This document shows positions 1 to 8,457 of a stretch of 64,000 bases of DNA, piece by piece. A program made the position numbers and the translations under genes. Where the stretch lies: assembly GCF_014696385.1 (NCBI RefSeq), contig NZ_JACJQB010000009.1, forward strand, positions 54,546 through 118,545, given 5' to 3'. The number at the start of each line of letters is the position of its first letter. Positions within the stretch are counted from its first letter, which is position 1. The notes beneath the pieces were generated by a model. The model made no database searches, had not been told where the DNA came from, and saw only the letters and a program-made list of their open reading frames with translations. The stretch is from Pseudanabaena mucicola FACHB-723. GTDB lineage: Bacteria > Cyanobacteriota > Cyanobacteriia > Pseudanabaenales > Pseudanabaenaceae.

Positions 1-21
1 ATTTGCCTTACTGAGTTTTTG

Positions 22-753
22 ATGTCGTCAATCCCTTCCCCACAAGTTCATACCTATTCAGACCTCCGCACGGGTCGTCTCGTTAGTCGCTACAAACGCT
101 TTTTTGCGGATATCGAACTGGATGATGGCGAATTAATTACGGCGCACTGCGCCAATACTGGCCCCATGACAGGTGTATGCCAAATTGGTAGCCCTGTTTT
201 AGTTTCCTATCACCCTAGTCCCAAGCGAAAATTATCCTACAGTTGGGAAGCTATTTATCTAGATGAGCAATGGATTGGCGTGAATACGAGTCTCCCCAAT
301 CGTGTGATTGGTCATATGCTCGAACAATATTTATTACCAGAGCTAGAGCCATATACAACGGTGAAAGGCGAGGTTGCCTATGGCAATGAAAAGAGCCGCA
401 TTGATTTTTTGTTGACCAATGGGGAAAAGGCAGGGCAGAAAACCTATGTGGAAGTTAAAAATACGACTTGGTGTAAGGGAAAGCTGGCGCTATTTCCTGA
501 CACTGTGACCACAAGGGGGCAGAAGCATCTGCGTGAGCTGATGTCAGTTATAGATGAAGATACCAATGCGGCACTAATCTTTTTTATTAATCGTGGTGAT
601 TGCGATCGCTTTGCCGCAGGAGCCGAGGCTGATCCTGAATATGCTCGGCTTTTAAAAGCGGCGATCGCAAAAGGCGTAAAGGTATTGCCCTGTCGTTTTG
701 CGATCGAGCCAACCAAAATCACTTATTTGGGCTTGGCGAGCCTAGAAAACTAA
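22..753 (+). CDS. sfsA: SfsA family protein (sugar fermentation stimulation protein)
   Basis: Complete 243-residue SfsA protein, the normal length for the family. Signature segments are visible: HCANTGPMTG near residue 45, VNTSLPN near 90, KSRIDFLL near 125, YVEVKNTT near 140 and FPDTVTTRGQKHL near 155. The Asp of RIDFLL and the ExK of VEVK fit a PD-(D/E)XK nuclease-like fold, which is known for the family. In E. coli SfsA is a DNA-binding protein affecting sugar metabolism; its biochemical role in cyanobacteria is not settled. A TTG directly precedes the ATG at 22, and the ATG is preferred. A terminator hairpin begins two bases after the stop. Confidence 0.93.
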   Translation: MSSIPSPQVHTYSDLRTGRLVSRYKRFFADIELDDGELITAHCANTGPMTGVCQIGSPVLVSYHPSPKRKLSYSWEAIYLDEQWIGVNTSLPNRVIGHMLEQYLLPELEPYTTVKGEVAYGNEKSRIDFLLTNGEKAGQKTYVEVKNTTWCKGKLALFPDTVTTRGQKHLRELMSVIDEDTNAALIFFINRGDCDRFAAGAEADPEYARLLKAAIAKGVKVLPCRFAIEPTKITYLGLASLEN

Positions 754-754
754 C

Positions 755-784
755 AAAAAAAGGAGCGCTTAGCGCTCCTTTTTT
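755..784 (+). terminator. Rho-independent terminator after sfsA
   Basis: Perfect stem around AGGAGCGCT/AGCGCTCCT, flanked by A-run and T-run, directly after the sfsA stop codon. The A/T flanks make it potentially bidirectional, so it could also serve the small minus-strand ORF downstream. Confidence 0.85.
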
Positions 785-795
785 AGAATGAGTTC

Positions 796-882
796 CTACA
801 TGTCGGTGAAGGGTTTAACGATTTGCCAAAATGTATAGGGAACTCCAAACGTCAAAACTACACAGACTGCTAATTCGGCCAT
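796..882 (-). CDS. Possible 28-residue single-span membrane protein
   Basis: A short open frame on the minus strand encodes a 28-residue peptide that starts MAELAVCVVLTFGVPYTFW and ends with a charged tail. It would form one hydrophobic segment. The size and shape resemble the tiny photosystem, cytochrome b6f and NDH-1 subunits of cyanobacteria, but I cannot match it to a named one. There is no strong Shine-Dalgarno before the ATG at 882. A hairpin terminator sits just after the stop, which is mild support for a real transcript. It could equally be a chance frame. Confidence 0.35.
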   Translation of the reverse strand: MAELAVCVVLTFGVPYTFWQIVKPFTDM

Positions 883-1184
883 GGTTTAGATCAACAGATT
901 TTGAGAAGTAATTTTTTAATTAGTAACATATGCTACTAATTACATCTATACAGTACAACATTAATCCTGAACTGTGATATCTCCAGTTGGGTGATTTTGT
1001 AACGATTTCTATAGGTTACAGGCAAACCGTTACACCAAAGCCCTCACCGCAGATCACAAATTTTTTCGCCAAACTTACCAACTTGTGATAGTCTGTCTCC
1101 CTGACGGGGTTACTTCTAAAACTAGATTCAAAAAACTAAGTAAATAACCAAGTAATTCGTTTCTCACACAAGGAAGTGATATCT
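883..1184. other. Intergenic region with a short inverted repeat
   Basis: AT-rich spacer upstream of the secreted-protein gene. It contains TGTAACG (998-1004) and its inverse CGTTACA (1028-1034), 23 bases apart, plus an extra GGTTACA between them, which could be an operator. A purine-rich AAGGAAG at 1170-1176 serves as ribosome-binding site for the next gene. No RNA gene recognised. Confidence 0.4.
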
Positions 1185-1709
1185 GTGAAAAATCTAATTA
1201 ATCCAACTAAATTTTTGCTTGGCTTGACCGCATTGGGTTGTTTATCTGCGATCGCAATTGCACCAGCTCAAGCACAGCCAGCCTATGGCAGCTATGTCGG
1301 ACTTGGTGCTGGTTTTGGCTTTACCAGTGGCAACAACAATGCTGGCGAGTCCTCACGCACATCAGGTTTAATCTCAGGTCGTTATAAATTTCTAGAATTT
1401 CCTGTCTCTGTTCGTACTCAAATTTTGATTGGCAGCAGCACCGCCGTTGTCCCCACGGTTTCCTTTGACGTACCCCTCAACTTTGATACTGATGTTTACA
1501 TCGGTGCGGGTGTATCCCTATCAAATACCGTTGATACCACCCCAGTCGGCAATAAAAATAGCTTTGTCGTTCAGCCTGGAATTGATTACACAGTGCCAAA
1601 TAGCAACCTCGTTCTATTTGGCAACGTTATTTTTGCCTTTGATGCCTATCGCAATTCTCCTGGAACCTCGGCAACTTCTCTTCAAACTGGTTTAGGCTTA
1701 CGTTTTTAG
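1185..1709 (+). CDS. Secreted/outer-membrane beta-barrel-like protein
   Basis: 174 residues starting at GTG 1185, chosen because AAGGAAG ends about 8-9 bases upstream; a GTG at 1176 is in frame but overlaps that site. The N-terminus is a clear signal peptide: basic start, hydrophobic stretch, then APAQAQ with cleavage likely after AQA. The mature part is rich in Gly, Ser, Thr and alternating hydrophobic residues and ends in GLGLRF with a terminal Phe, typical of outer-membrane beta-barrels. No named family is recognised. It stands alone and is followed by a terminator. Confidence 0.7.
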   Translation: MKNLINPTKFLLGLTALGCLSAIAIAPAQAQPAYGSYVGLGAGFGFTSGNNNAGESSRTSGLISGRYKFLEFPVSVRTQILIGSSTAVVPTVSFDVPLNFDTDVYIGAGVSLSNTVDTTPVGNKNSFVVQPGIDYTVPNSNLVLFGNVIFAFDAYRNSPGTSATSLQTGLGLRF

Positions 1710-1741
1710 GGTAAGGATTGGTGATCATGTGCGATCAAACT

Positions 1742-1775
1742 GCAAAAAGGCGGCACATTGTGCCGCCTTTTTGCG
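1742..1775 (+). terminator. Terminator hairpin
   Basis: Perfect inverted repeat GCAAAAAGGCGGCACA / TGTGCCGCCTTTTTGC with a two-to-three base loop, 32 bases after the preceding stop codon. Confidence 0.85.
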
Positions 1776-1844
1776 TTATTTTTCTTTGCCCATGACTTCG
1801 ACGATAAGGTGATAATATTCGTAAAACTGTTATAGGTTAAGACG

Positions 1845-2069
1845 ATGAGCGCACCCACAGCTTCCAAAATCGGTCTCAATACTGCCCTTCCCAGTATTCG
1901 TCGCATTCATAGCATCATCCGTGACAAGAGCGAAGCTCAAGTTAAATTACTTACTGGTGATCAATTAGTGGGTCGCATCCTATGGATTGATGATCAAAGT
2001 ATTTGTATGGATGTTGCTTCAGAAAAAGTAATTATTTGGCAACAAGCGATCGCATTTATTAAGGGTTAA
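1845..2069 (+). CDS. hfq: Hfq-like RNA chaperone (cyanobacterial type)
   Basis: 74 residues with an Sm fold: RDKSEAQVKLLTGDQLVGRI is the Sm1-like strand set and EKVIIWQQAIAFI takes the place of the usual Sm2 YKHA motif, which is degenerate as in cyanobacterial Hfq proteins generally. In Synechocystis the homologue does not act as a classical sRNA chaperone; it binds the pilus motor PilB1 and is required for type IV pilus function and phototaxis. Single gene with a terminator upstream and aas 51 bp downstream on the same strand. Confidence 0.85.
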   Translation: MSAPTASKIGLNTALPSIRRIHSIIRDKSEAQVKLLTGDQLVGRILWIDDQSICMDVASEKVIIWQQAIAFIKG

Positions 2070-2120
2070 TTGCAAAAAATCGGAGATAATCGGTCGCATT
2101 AGGATACAAAATTTCAGATT

Positions 2121-4004
2121 ATGCCAACCCAAAATAATTTTGCGATCGCATCTGCAACTAGCCTCTGGCAACTATGGCAGCAGGGGGCAAACAATCATCC
2201 CGATGCGATCGCCCTCCATGATCCACACAGTAAGCCATCTGTGCGAATTTCTTATAGAGATGCCTTTGAGCAAATCAATGCCTTTGGTGCAGGATTGCGA
2301 TCGCTAGGCGTAAACTTTGGCGAAAAGGTTGCCCTCATTGCCGATAACTCACCCCGTTGGTTAATTGCCGATCAGGGTATTTTAGCGATCGGAGCCGCCA
2401 ATGCCACCCGCAGCTCTCAAGCCGAACGTAGCGAATTGCTATACATCATTGAGCATAGTGACAGCGTGGCACTGGTCGTCGAAAATCTCGCCACCCTCAA
2501 AAAGCTCGAACCTGAACTACATACATTACCAGTCAAGCAAATTATTTTGCTTTCTGATGAAACCGCGCCCGAAGGAGCCTATAACTTTCAGCAATTATTA
2601 GCTTTGGGTAGTAGCAAAGACTTGGGCAATCCGCAAATCCAACGCGATACCCTTGCTACGTTGATCTATACATCGGGAACTACGGCTAGACCCAAGGGTG
2701 TCATGCTGACCCATGGTAATTTCCTCTATGAAGTGGAAGCAGCGCAACAGGTTTTGCAGCTCAAGGTCAATGAAAAAGTTTTAAGTATCTTGCCGACATG
2801 GCATTCCTACGAACGCACCTTTGAATATTTCATCTTTTCCCAAGGATGCACCCAGATTTACACCAATCTCCGCACCATCAAAAAGGATCTCAAAGAGCAT
2901 AAACCCCACTACATGGTTGCTGTGCCGCGCCTGTGGGAATCGATCTATGAAGGTGTCCAGAAAAACTTCCGTGAGCAACCTGCGAATAAACAAGGACTAG
3001 TCAAATTTTTCTTCAATGCTAGTCAGACATATATTGTCGCTAAGCGCGTGGTTCAAGGATTAAATGTGGAAAACCTGTATCCTTCCCTAGGGTCAAAATT
3101 GCTTGCCTTACCTGTAGTGATTGGGTTATGGGCATTTCACAAGTTAGGGGATAAATTGGTTTACCAAAAAGTTCGTGAAGCCACGGGCGGCAATTTTAAA
3201 TATATTGTCAGTGGTGGCGGCTCGATTGCGGAACATCTTGAAGACTTCTATGAAATTGTCGGCATCGAAATTTTGGGTGGCTATGGCTTGACCGAAACTG
3301 CACCGATTACCCATGTGCGTCGTCCCGATCGCAATATTCGTGGTGGCGATGGACAGCCCTTGATGCAAACGGAAACTCGGATTGTTGATTTATCCACCCG
3401 CAAGGATGTGCCAATTGGTCAGCATGGCTTAGTCCTGATTCGTGGACCACAGGTGATGCAGGGCTATTACAAAAATCCTGAAGCCACTGCCAAGGCGATC
3501 GACCCAGAGGGTTGGTTTGACACAGGGGATTTAGGCTATGTCAGTAAATGGGATGACTTAGTAATTACAGGTCGCGCCAAGGATACGATCGTCTTAACCA
3601 ATGGCGAAAATATTGAACCCCAGCCGATTGAAGATGCCTGTATTCGCAGCCCCTATATTGATCAGGTGGTGCTAGTGGGACAAGACCAGAAGCAATTGGG
3701 AGTCTTGATTGTGCCTAATCTCTCGGCACTGGAAGCCGCAGGTTTAATTCCCGCCGATTCTGAATTAGCAAATATTTTGCCAGAGTTGAATAAACCTGAA
3801 ATTCGCAGTCTTTACCGCGAAGAACTCAACCGTGAAGTCCAAAACCGTCCTGGGTATAGCATTAATGATCGTATCGGTGTTTTTGAGTTCTTGCCCGAAC
3901 CCTTTACCATCGATAATGGGTTTTTAACGCAAACATTCAAGATCCGACGTAACATCGTATTTGAGCGTTATCAAGATATTATTGTCAAAATGTTTACTTC
4001 ATAA
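2121..4004 (+). CDS. aas: Long-chain acyl-ACP/acyl-CoA synthetase
   Basis: 627-residue ANL-superfamily adenylating enzyme. The AMP-binding P-loop YTSGTTARPKG lies near residue 185, the GYGLTETAP motif near 390 and GWFDTGDLGY near 465; the C-terminal lid follows. Its length and the long insert between the P-loop and the GYGLTE motif fit cyanobacterial Aas (slr1609 type), which activates free fatty acids and loads them on acyl carrier protein for recycling of membrane lipid chains. The ATG at 2121 is followed directly by conserved N-terminal sequence. Substrate (ACP versus CoA) is inferred from lineage. Confidence 0.88.
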   Translation: MPTQNNFAIASATSLWQLWQQGANNHPDAIALHDPHSKPSVRISYRDAFEQINAFGAGLRSLGVNFGEKVALIADNSPRWLIADQGILAIGAANATRSSQAERSELLYIIEHSDSVALVVENLATLKKLEPELHTLPVKQIILLSDETAPEGAYNFQQLLALGSSKDLGNPQIQRDTLATLIYTSGTTARPKGVMLTHGNFLYEVEAAQQVLQLKVNEKVLSILPTWHSYERTFEYFIFSQGCTQIYTNLRTIKKDLKEHKPHYMVAVPRLWESIYEGVQKNFREQPANKQGLVKFFFNASQTYIVAKRVVQGLNVENLYPSLGSKLLALPVVIGLWAFHKLGDKLVYQKVREATGGNFKYIVSGGGSIAEHLEDFYEIVGIEILGGYGLTETAPITHVRRPDRNIRGGDGQPLMQTETRIVDLSTRKDVPIGQHGLVLIRGPQVMQGYYKNPEATAKAIDPEGWFDTGDLGYVSKWDDLVITGRAKDTIVLTNGENIEPQPIEDACIRSPYIDQVVLVGQDQKQLGVLIVPNLSALEAAGLIPADSELANILPELNKPEIRSLYREELNREVQNRPGYSINDRIGVFEFLPEPFTIDNGFLTQTFKIRRNIVFERYQDIIVKMFTS

Positions 4005-4062
4005 TGCCAGAAAAGCTTAGTCTTTCTGGCATTAGCAAAACTTTACTAAACTGGAGATACCT

Positions 4063-4524
4063 GTGAGTTTCGATTTTTCTAATCAGCTTTTATTACGTCG
4101 CACTGCCAATATTCAAGTAATTGTGACGCAACGCTGGAAAGAGGAAATGCAGCAACAACTGCAACAGCAAATCGCTCAAATTGATGGTCAAGTCCAACAG
4201 GTAGATGCCCAAGGATCTCGCCAAATCAATGAAATTGAACGTCAAAGCATCAAACCATTTTCAGTCGAAGTTTCCAATGCCATCGAAGGTATTCGCTCGG
4301 AAATGAATCGTGTCAAAGCTGAATTATTGGAACAAAAGAATCAATTGCTAACTCAGTTGACTCAAGTCCAAAATCTCGAACTGGAGCAAGAAGTTTCCCA
4401 AGGGCAACTTGATAGTTATTTCCCTGCGGCTAAGGGCGACAACTTGATTGCCCAAATGCGTGTGGAAATCGTTTTGCGTGATGGCATCGTTGAAGATATT
4501 CGCACTGGTTTTCCTGCTGTCTAA
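4063..4524 (+). CDS. YlqD family protein
   Basis: 153 residues starting at GTG 4063 with a GGAG ribosome-binding site seven bases upstream. The N-terminal LLLRRTANIQVIVTQRWKEE, the Gln-rich coiled-coil centre (about residues 25-105) and the C-terminal RVEIVLRDGIVEDIRTG strand match the YlqD family found in Firmicutes and cyanobacteria. Function is unknown for the family. The next element is a symmetrical hairpin. Confidence 0.75.
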   Translation: MSFDFSNQLLLRRTANIQVIVTQRWKEEMQQQLQQQIAQIDGQVQQVDAQGSRQINEIERQSIKPFSVEVSNAIEGIRSEMNRVKAELLEQKNQLLTQLTQVQNLELEQEVSQGQLDSYFPAAKGDNLIAQMRVEIVLRDGIVEDIRTGFPAV

Positions 4525-4527
4525 AGA

Positions 4528-4560
4528 TTAATCGCATTCCCCATTGGGGAATGCGATTAA
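4528..4560 (+). terminator. Hairpin after the YlqD-like gene
   Basis: Perfect 15-bp inverted repeat TTAATCGCATTCCCC / GGGGAATGCGATTAA around an ATT loop. It lies between the YlqD-like stop and the radical-SAM start and has no clear T-run, so termination is likely but not certain. Confidence 0.7.
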
Positions 4561-4591
4561 TCCTATCCGCCCACTTATCCCCAAAATAGGT

Positions 4592-6178
4592 ATGAACGTT
4601 CTACTGGTTTACCCACTTTTTCCAAAAACATTTTGGTCTTACGAAAAAATCCTAGAGCTAGTAAATCGTAAAGTGTTACTGCCACCTCTAGGCTTGATTA
4701 CCGTTGCCGCAATCTTGCCCCAAGAATGGAATTTTAAATTGGTCGATCGCAATGTGCGCTCAATTACTGAAGCTGAGTGGCAATGGGCGGATATGGTGAT
4801 TCTGTCAGCAATGATCGTCCAGAAGGATGACTTGTTGTCGCTGATTAAAGAAGCGAAACAACGGGGTAAAAAAGTTGCCTGTGGTGGCCCCTACCCCACT
4901 TCAATGCCCGAAGAACCTCAAGCGGCAGGCGTTGATTACCTGATTTTGGATGAAGGCGAAATTACTTTGCCGATGTTTGTCGATGCGATCGCAAAAGGTG
5001 AAACCAGTGGCATTTTCCGCACTAGTGAAAAGCCCGATGTTACCGCTACACCCGTGCCGCGCTTTGACCTCTTAGAATTTGACGCATACGACTCGATGTC
5101 GGTGCAGTTCTCCCGTGGTTGCCCCTTCCAGTGCGAATTTTGCGACATCATCGTTCTGTACGGACGCAAACCCCGTACTAAAACTCCTGCCCAGTTACTT
5201 GCCGAACTAGATTACTTGTATAGTCTCGGCTGGCGGCGCGGTGTATTTATGGTTGACGATAACTTCATCGGCAATAAGCGTAATGTGCGTTTGCTCTTAC
5301 TAGAACTGAAGGAATGGCAAAAAGAACATGGCTATCCTTTCCGATTTAATACGGAAGCATCAATTGACTTGGCCGCCGATCAAGAGCTCATGGATCTGAT
5401 GGTGGAGTGCTATTTCGATGCCGTATTTCTGGGAATCGAAACCCCTGATGAAGATAGTTTGCAGATGACTAAGAAGTTTCAAAATACAAGGTCATCCTTG
5501 CTAGATGCCGTGGAAGCAATTACCAAGACAGGTATTCGGGTCATGGCAGGCTTTATCATTGGTTTTGATGGGGAGAAAAAAGGGGCAGGTGAGCGCATTG
5601 TCCGATTTGCCGAACTCACAGGCATCCCCACCACTACCTTCGCGATGTTGCAAGCTTTGCCCCACACTGCCCTTTGGCATCGTCTTGAAAAAGAAGGACG
5701 TTTGCGATCGCAGAATGGCAACTTGAACCAAACCACCCTGATGAACTTCGAGCCAACCCGCCCCGTCGAAGAAATTGCTCGCGAATATGTCGAAGCCTTC
5801 TGCGCTTTGTATGAACCCCATGCCTATCTAGATCGTGTCTATAGCTACTTCCTAAAGCTGGGTGCACCAAGAGTTAAGGCAGAAGCCAAACTCCCCACCC
5901 TTACCGATCTCAAAGCCTTGGCAATTATCGTTTGGCGACAAGGGATCAAGCGCAACACTCGTTGGAAATTCTGGCATCACCTATTTAGCATGATCAAGCT
6001 GAATCCTGCCGTGTGGGAGCATTACCTAATCGTCTGCGCTCACAATGAACATTTCATGGAGTACCGCGACATTGTTCGCCGCGAAATTGAGGGGCAGCTC
6101 GCTGCCTATTGGGCAGAAGAAGAGAGACTAAAGCAGTTACAGCCAACTCCCGAAAGGGAACTCGATCTGGCTAGCTAG
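4592..6178 (+). CDS. B12-binding domain radical SAM protein (paralogue 1)
   Basis: 528 residues from ATG 4592, chosen because the paralogue downstream begins with the same MxVLLVYPLFPKxFWS and because AATAGG precedes it. Residues 1-130 form a B12-binding-like Rossmann domain. The radical-SAM cluster motif CPFQCEFC gives C177, C181 and C184 (CX3CX2C). A C-terminal DUF4070-type domain follows. This architecture includes the hopanoid C-2 methylase HpnP and the archaeal lipid ring synthases Grs, so a lipid or isoprenoid substrate is plausible but not shown. A very similar gene is widespread in cyanobacteria. It forms a tandem pair with the next gene. Confidence 0.85.
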   Translation: MNVLLVYPLFPKTFWSYEKILELVNRKVLLPPLGLITVAAILPQEWNFKLVDRNVRSITEAEWQWADMVILSAMIVQKDDLLSLIKEAKQRGKKVACGGPYPTSMPEEPQAAGVDYLILDEGEITLPMFVDAIAKGETSGIFRTSEKPDVTATPVPRFDLLEFDAYDSMSVQFSRGCPFQCEFCDIIVLYGRKPRTKTPAQLLAELDYLYSLGWRRGVFMVDDNFIGNKRNVRLLLLELKEWQKEHGYPFRFNTEASIDLAADQELMDLMVECYFDAVFLGIETPDEDSLQMTKKFQNTRSSLLDAVEAITKTGIRVMAGFIIGFDGEKKGAGERIVRFAELTGIPTTTFAMLQALPHTALWHRLEKEGRLRSQNGNLNQTTLMNFEPTRPVEEIAREYVEAFCALYEPHAYLDRVYSYFLKLGAPRVKAEAKLPTLTDLKALAIIVWRQGIKRNTRWKFWHHLFSMIKLNPAVWEHYLIVCAHNEHFMEYRDIVRREIEGQLAAYWAEEERLKQLQPTPERELDLAS

Positions 6179-6191
6179 GTCTAAAGATAAT

Positions 6192-6221
6192 CTAAAGGGT
6201 GGTGCTTTGCGCCACCCTTTA
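6192..6221 (+). terminator. Terminator between the two radical-SAM paralogues
   Basis: TAAAGGGTGG...CCACCCTTTA hairpin around TGCTTTGCG, 14 bases after the first paralogue's stop. It implies the two copies are at least partly transcribed separately. Confidence 0.8.
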
Positions 6222-6270
6222 TAATATACACAGTCCAAAATCAAATAAAAATAACCCCAAGCCATAAATA

Positions 6271-7887
6271 ATGCGTGTTTTACTCGTCTATCCTTTATTT
6301 CCGAAAAGCTTTTGGTCATTTGAGAAAACACTCGAATTAGTTGGTTACAAAGCACAGCTTCCTCCCCTTGGTATGGTTACTGTTGCTGCGATCTTGCCAC
6401 AATCTTGGGAATTTAAACTCGTCGATCGTAATGTCCGTGATATTACCGAAGCCGAATGGGAATGGGCGGAAGTGGTGATTCTTTCGGCGATGATTGTCCA
6501 AAAAGAAGATTTCTTAGCTCAAATTCAAGAAGCGAAAAAGCGCGGTAAATTAGTTGCTGTTGGTGGCCCTTATCCAACTGCTTTACCTGAAGAAGCAAAA
6601 GTCTCGGGGGCAGATTTCCTGATTCTTGACGAGGGGGAAATTACTTTACCAATGTTTGTCGAAGCCATTGAAAGAGGCGATCGTTCAGGTATTCTTCGTG
6701 CCAATGGTGAAAAACCTGCGGTTACTGATACGCCTATCCCGCGCTTTGATCTATTGGAAATGAACCGTTATGCGGAAATGTCGGTGCAGTTCTCCCGTGG
6801 TTGCCCGTTTCAGTGTGAATTTTGCGACATTATCGTACTTTACGGACGCAAGCCCCGCACCAAGACCCCTGCTCAAATTCTTGCCGAATTGCAATGTCTT
6901 TACGACCTTGGTTGGAGACGCAGTATTTTCATGGTCGATGACAACTTCATTGGCAACAAACGTAATGTGAAGGTGATGCTGCAAGAGCTAAAGCCTTGGA
7001 TGAAGGAGCGCAATTATCCTTTCTCCTTTGCCACCGAAGCATCAGTTGATCTTGCCCAAGATCCTGAAATGATGCAGATGATGGTGGAATGTAACTTTGG
7101 TTCTGTGTTTCTCGGCATCGAGACCCCCGACACCGATAGTCTTGCGCTTACCAAGAAGTTCCAAAACAATCGTGATCCTCTCTCAGAATCGGTGATTAAT
7201 ATCGCCAGAGCAGGGATTCGGGTGATGGCAGGTTTCATCATCGGCTTTGATGGTGAGAAAAAAGGTGCAGGCGATCGCATTGTCCAGTTCGTTGAACAAA
7301 CTGCTGTACCCACAGCGCTATTTAGCATGTTGCAAGCCTTACCCGATACAGGTTTGTGGCATCGCCTGAATAAAGAAGGAAGAATGATTACCCAGAATAG
7401 CAATGGGCATCAAACTACTTTGATGAACTTCATGCCTACTCGTCCGTTAGAGGATATCGCGACGGAGTATGTTCATGCTTTTTGGACTCTTTATGATCCA
7501 TTAGTATTTCTCAATCGCACCTATCGCCATTTCTTGATTCTTGGAGAATCACAGTATAAGCGCATCAAGCGAGAGAAGACTGATGCTAAGAAGAGAACTG
7601 ATTGGACGGCAATTAAAGCATTGCTAATTCTCTGCTGGCGACAAGGTGTTGTTCGTAAGACCCGTTTCCAATTCTGGATTAATCTCTTCGACTTGATGAA
7701 GCGTTATCCGAATGTCGTCACCAGCTACTTATCCGTTTGCGCTCAAGGCGAGCATTTCCTCGAATATCGTTCCATTGTGCGTGAACAAATAGAATCTCAG
7801 CTTGCTGATTATCTAGCTAATCCTCCTGTGCTTCAGCCCAAGGTAGAGACAGCCGAGAAGCAACAGGATTTGCAAGAAGTGAAGTAG
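6271..7887 (+). CDS. B12-binding domain radical SAM protein (paralogue 2)
   Basis: 538 residues, same architecture as its upstream neighbour: B12-binding-like N-terminus, CPFQCEFC cluster motif at C178, C182 and C185, and DUF4070-type C-terminus. The segments around the cluster (VQFSRGCPFQCEFCDIIVLY) and IIGFDGEKKGAG are nearly unchanged between the copies, while the C-terminal third diverges, including a Lys-rich insert near residue 430. That suggests an old duplication with the chemistry kept and the substrate end altered. One copy could be the hopanoid C-2 methylase HpnP; sequence alone does not decide which, if either. Confidence 0.85.
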   Translation: MRVLLVYPLFPKSFWSFEKTLELVGYKAQLPPLGMVTVAAILPQSWEFKLVDRNVRDITEAEWEWAEVVILSAMIVQKEDFLAQIQEAKKRGKLVAVGGPYPTALPEEAKVSGADFLILDEGEITLPMFVEAIERGDRSGILRANGEKPAVTDTPIPRFDLLEMNRYAEMSVQFSRGCPFQCEFCDIIVLYGRKPRTKTPAQILAELQCLYDLGWRRSIFMVDDNFIGNKRNVKVMLQELKPWMKERNYPFSFATEASVDLAQDPEMMQMMVECNFGSVFLGIETPDTDSLALTKKFQNNRDPLSESVINIARAGIRVMAGFIIGFDGEKKGAGDRIVQFVEQTAVPTALFSMLQALPDTGLWHRLNKEGRMITQNSNGHQTTLMNFMPTRPLEDIATEYVHAFWTLYDPLVFLNRTYRHFLILGESQYKRIKREKTDAKKRTDWTAIKALLILCWRQGVVRKTRFQFWINLFDLMKRYPNVVTSYLSVCAQGEHFLEYRSIVREQIESQLADYLANPPVLQPKVETAEKQQDLQEVK

Positions 7888-8310
7888 GGTTTGCGATCGC
7901 AAATAGTATAGACTTCGCGCTCACGGGTGGCTTATAGTCACACATTCCTGTACCAAAAACACTCAGCGTCAAGGCTTTGCGCTTCTAGATGGGATTGAGT
8001 AATTACATTCAGACAAGGGGCTTAAGCCCCTTGTTTCTTTGGGATATACTTGGTAAATGCTGTGTAGCATTGCCTAAACCGATGACTCAGACTATCGAGC
8101 AAAAATCTACGCTATACGCTCGCGATCTTAATTTTGGCATTGGTCACGAAAGAAGTGATAAATAGCTACAAAGCTTATCCAGTAATAATTTATGATAATT
8201 GAGCAGCAATAGCTGTGAAAAGCTTACTCAGAAATGATCTGAGTGTCTTACCACCCTTTAACAGTCCAGTGCTAATGCAGAACAGTATGATAGATCAGCT
8301 TCACGACTTT
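7888..8310. other. Intergenic region bordering the accessory island
   Basis: 423 bases without a convincing gene. It holds a terminator hairpin (8013-8034) and a 27-codon plus-strand frame at 8082-8165 beginning MTQTIEQKSTLYARDL, which could be the start of a truncated gene but has no clear ribosome-binding site. Together with the broken xisI next to it, this looks like a zone of gene decay. Confidence 0.5.
8013..8034 (+). terminator. Terminator hairpin
   Basis: Perfect ACAAGGGGCTT/AAGCCCCTTGT palindrome followed by TTCTTT, about 125 bases after the second radical-SAM gene. Confidence 0.75.
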
Positions 8311-8451
8311 CTAGCTAATACGCATCAGTTGAGAACGATCGCGCACGGTGTCAAAAATCAACTCATTCTCTACATCGTCTTGAGTTTTAAAATGACTATG
8401 CTTTTCCAGAAGCTTTTGAATGTATAGACAGTAATTTTCTAGTTTATCCAT
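8311..8451 (-). pseudogene. Truncated xisI-like gene
   Basis: 46-codon frame encoding MDKLENYCLYIQKLLEKHS... and ...FDTVRDRSQLMRIS, which matches the first third of XisI, the fdxN-element excision controlling factor family that is abundant in cyanobacteria. In intact relatives the text runs on after LM.V; here it meets a stop. No xisH partner lies beside it. It starts 7 bp beyond the end of the MazF-like gene and on the same strand, so it would be the last member of that operon. XisI's real role outside heterocyst formers is unknown. Confidence 0.6.
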
Positions 8452-8457
8452 TTGCGG

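Noticed and set aside
1429..1695. 88-codon frame within the secreted-protein gene
   Set aside because: Out-of-frame shadow of the signal-peptide protein.
8082..8165. 27-codon frame MTQTIEQKSTLYARDL...
   Set aside because: No clear ribosome-binding site and too short to match a family; may be a remnant, noted in the gap entry.
8215..8427. 70-codon plus-strand frame
   Set aside because: It overlaps the antisense of the xisI remnant, has no ribosome-binding site and no family resemblance.
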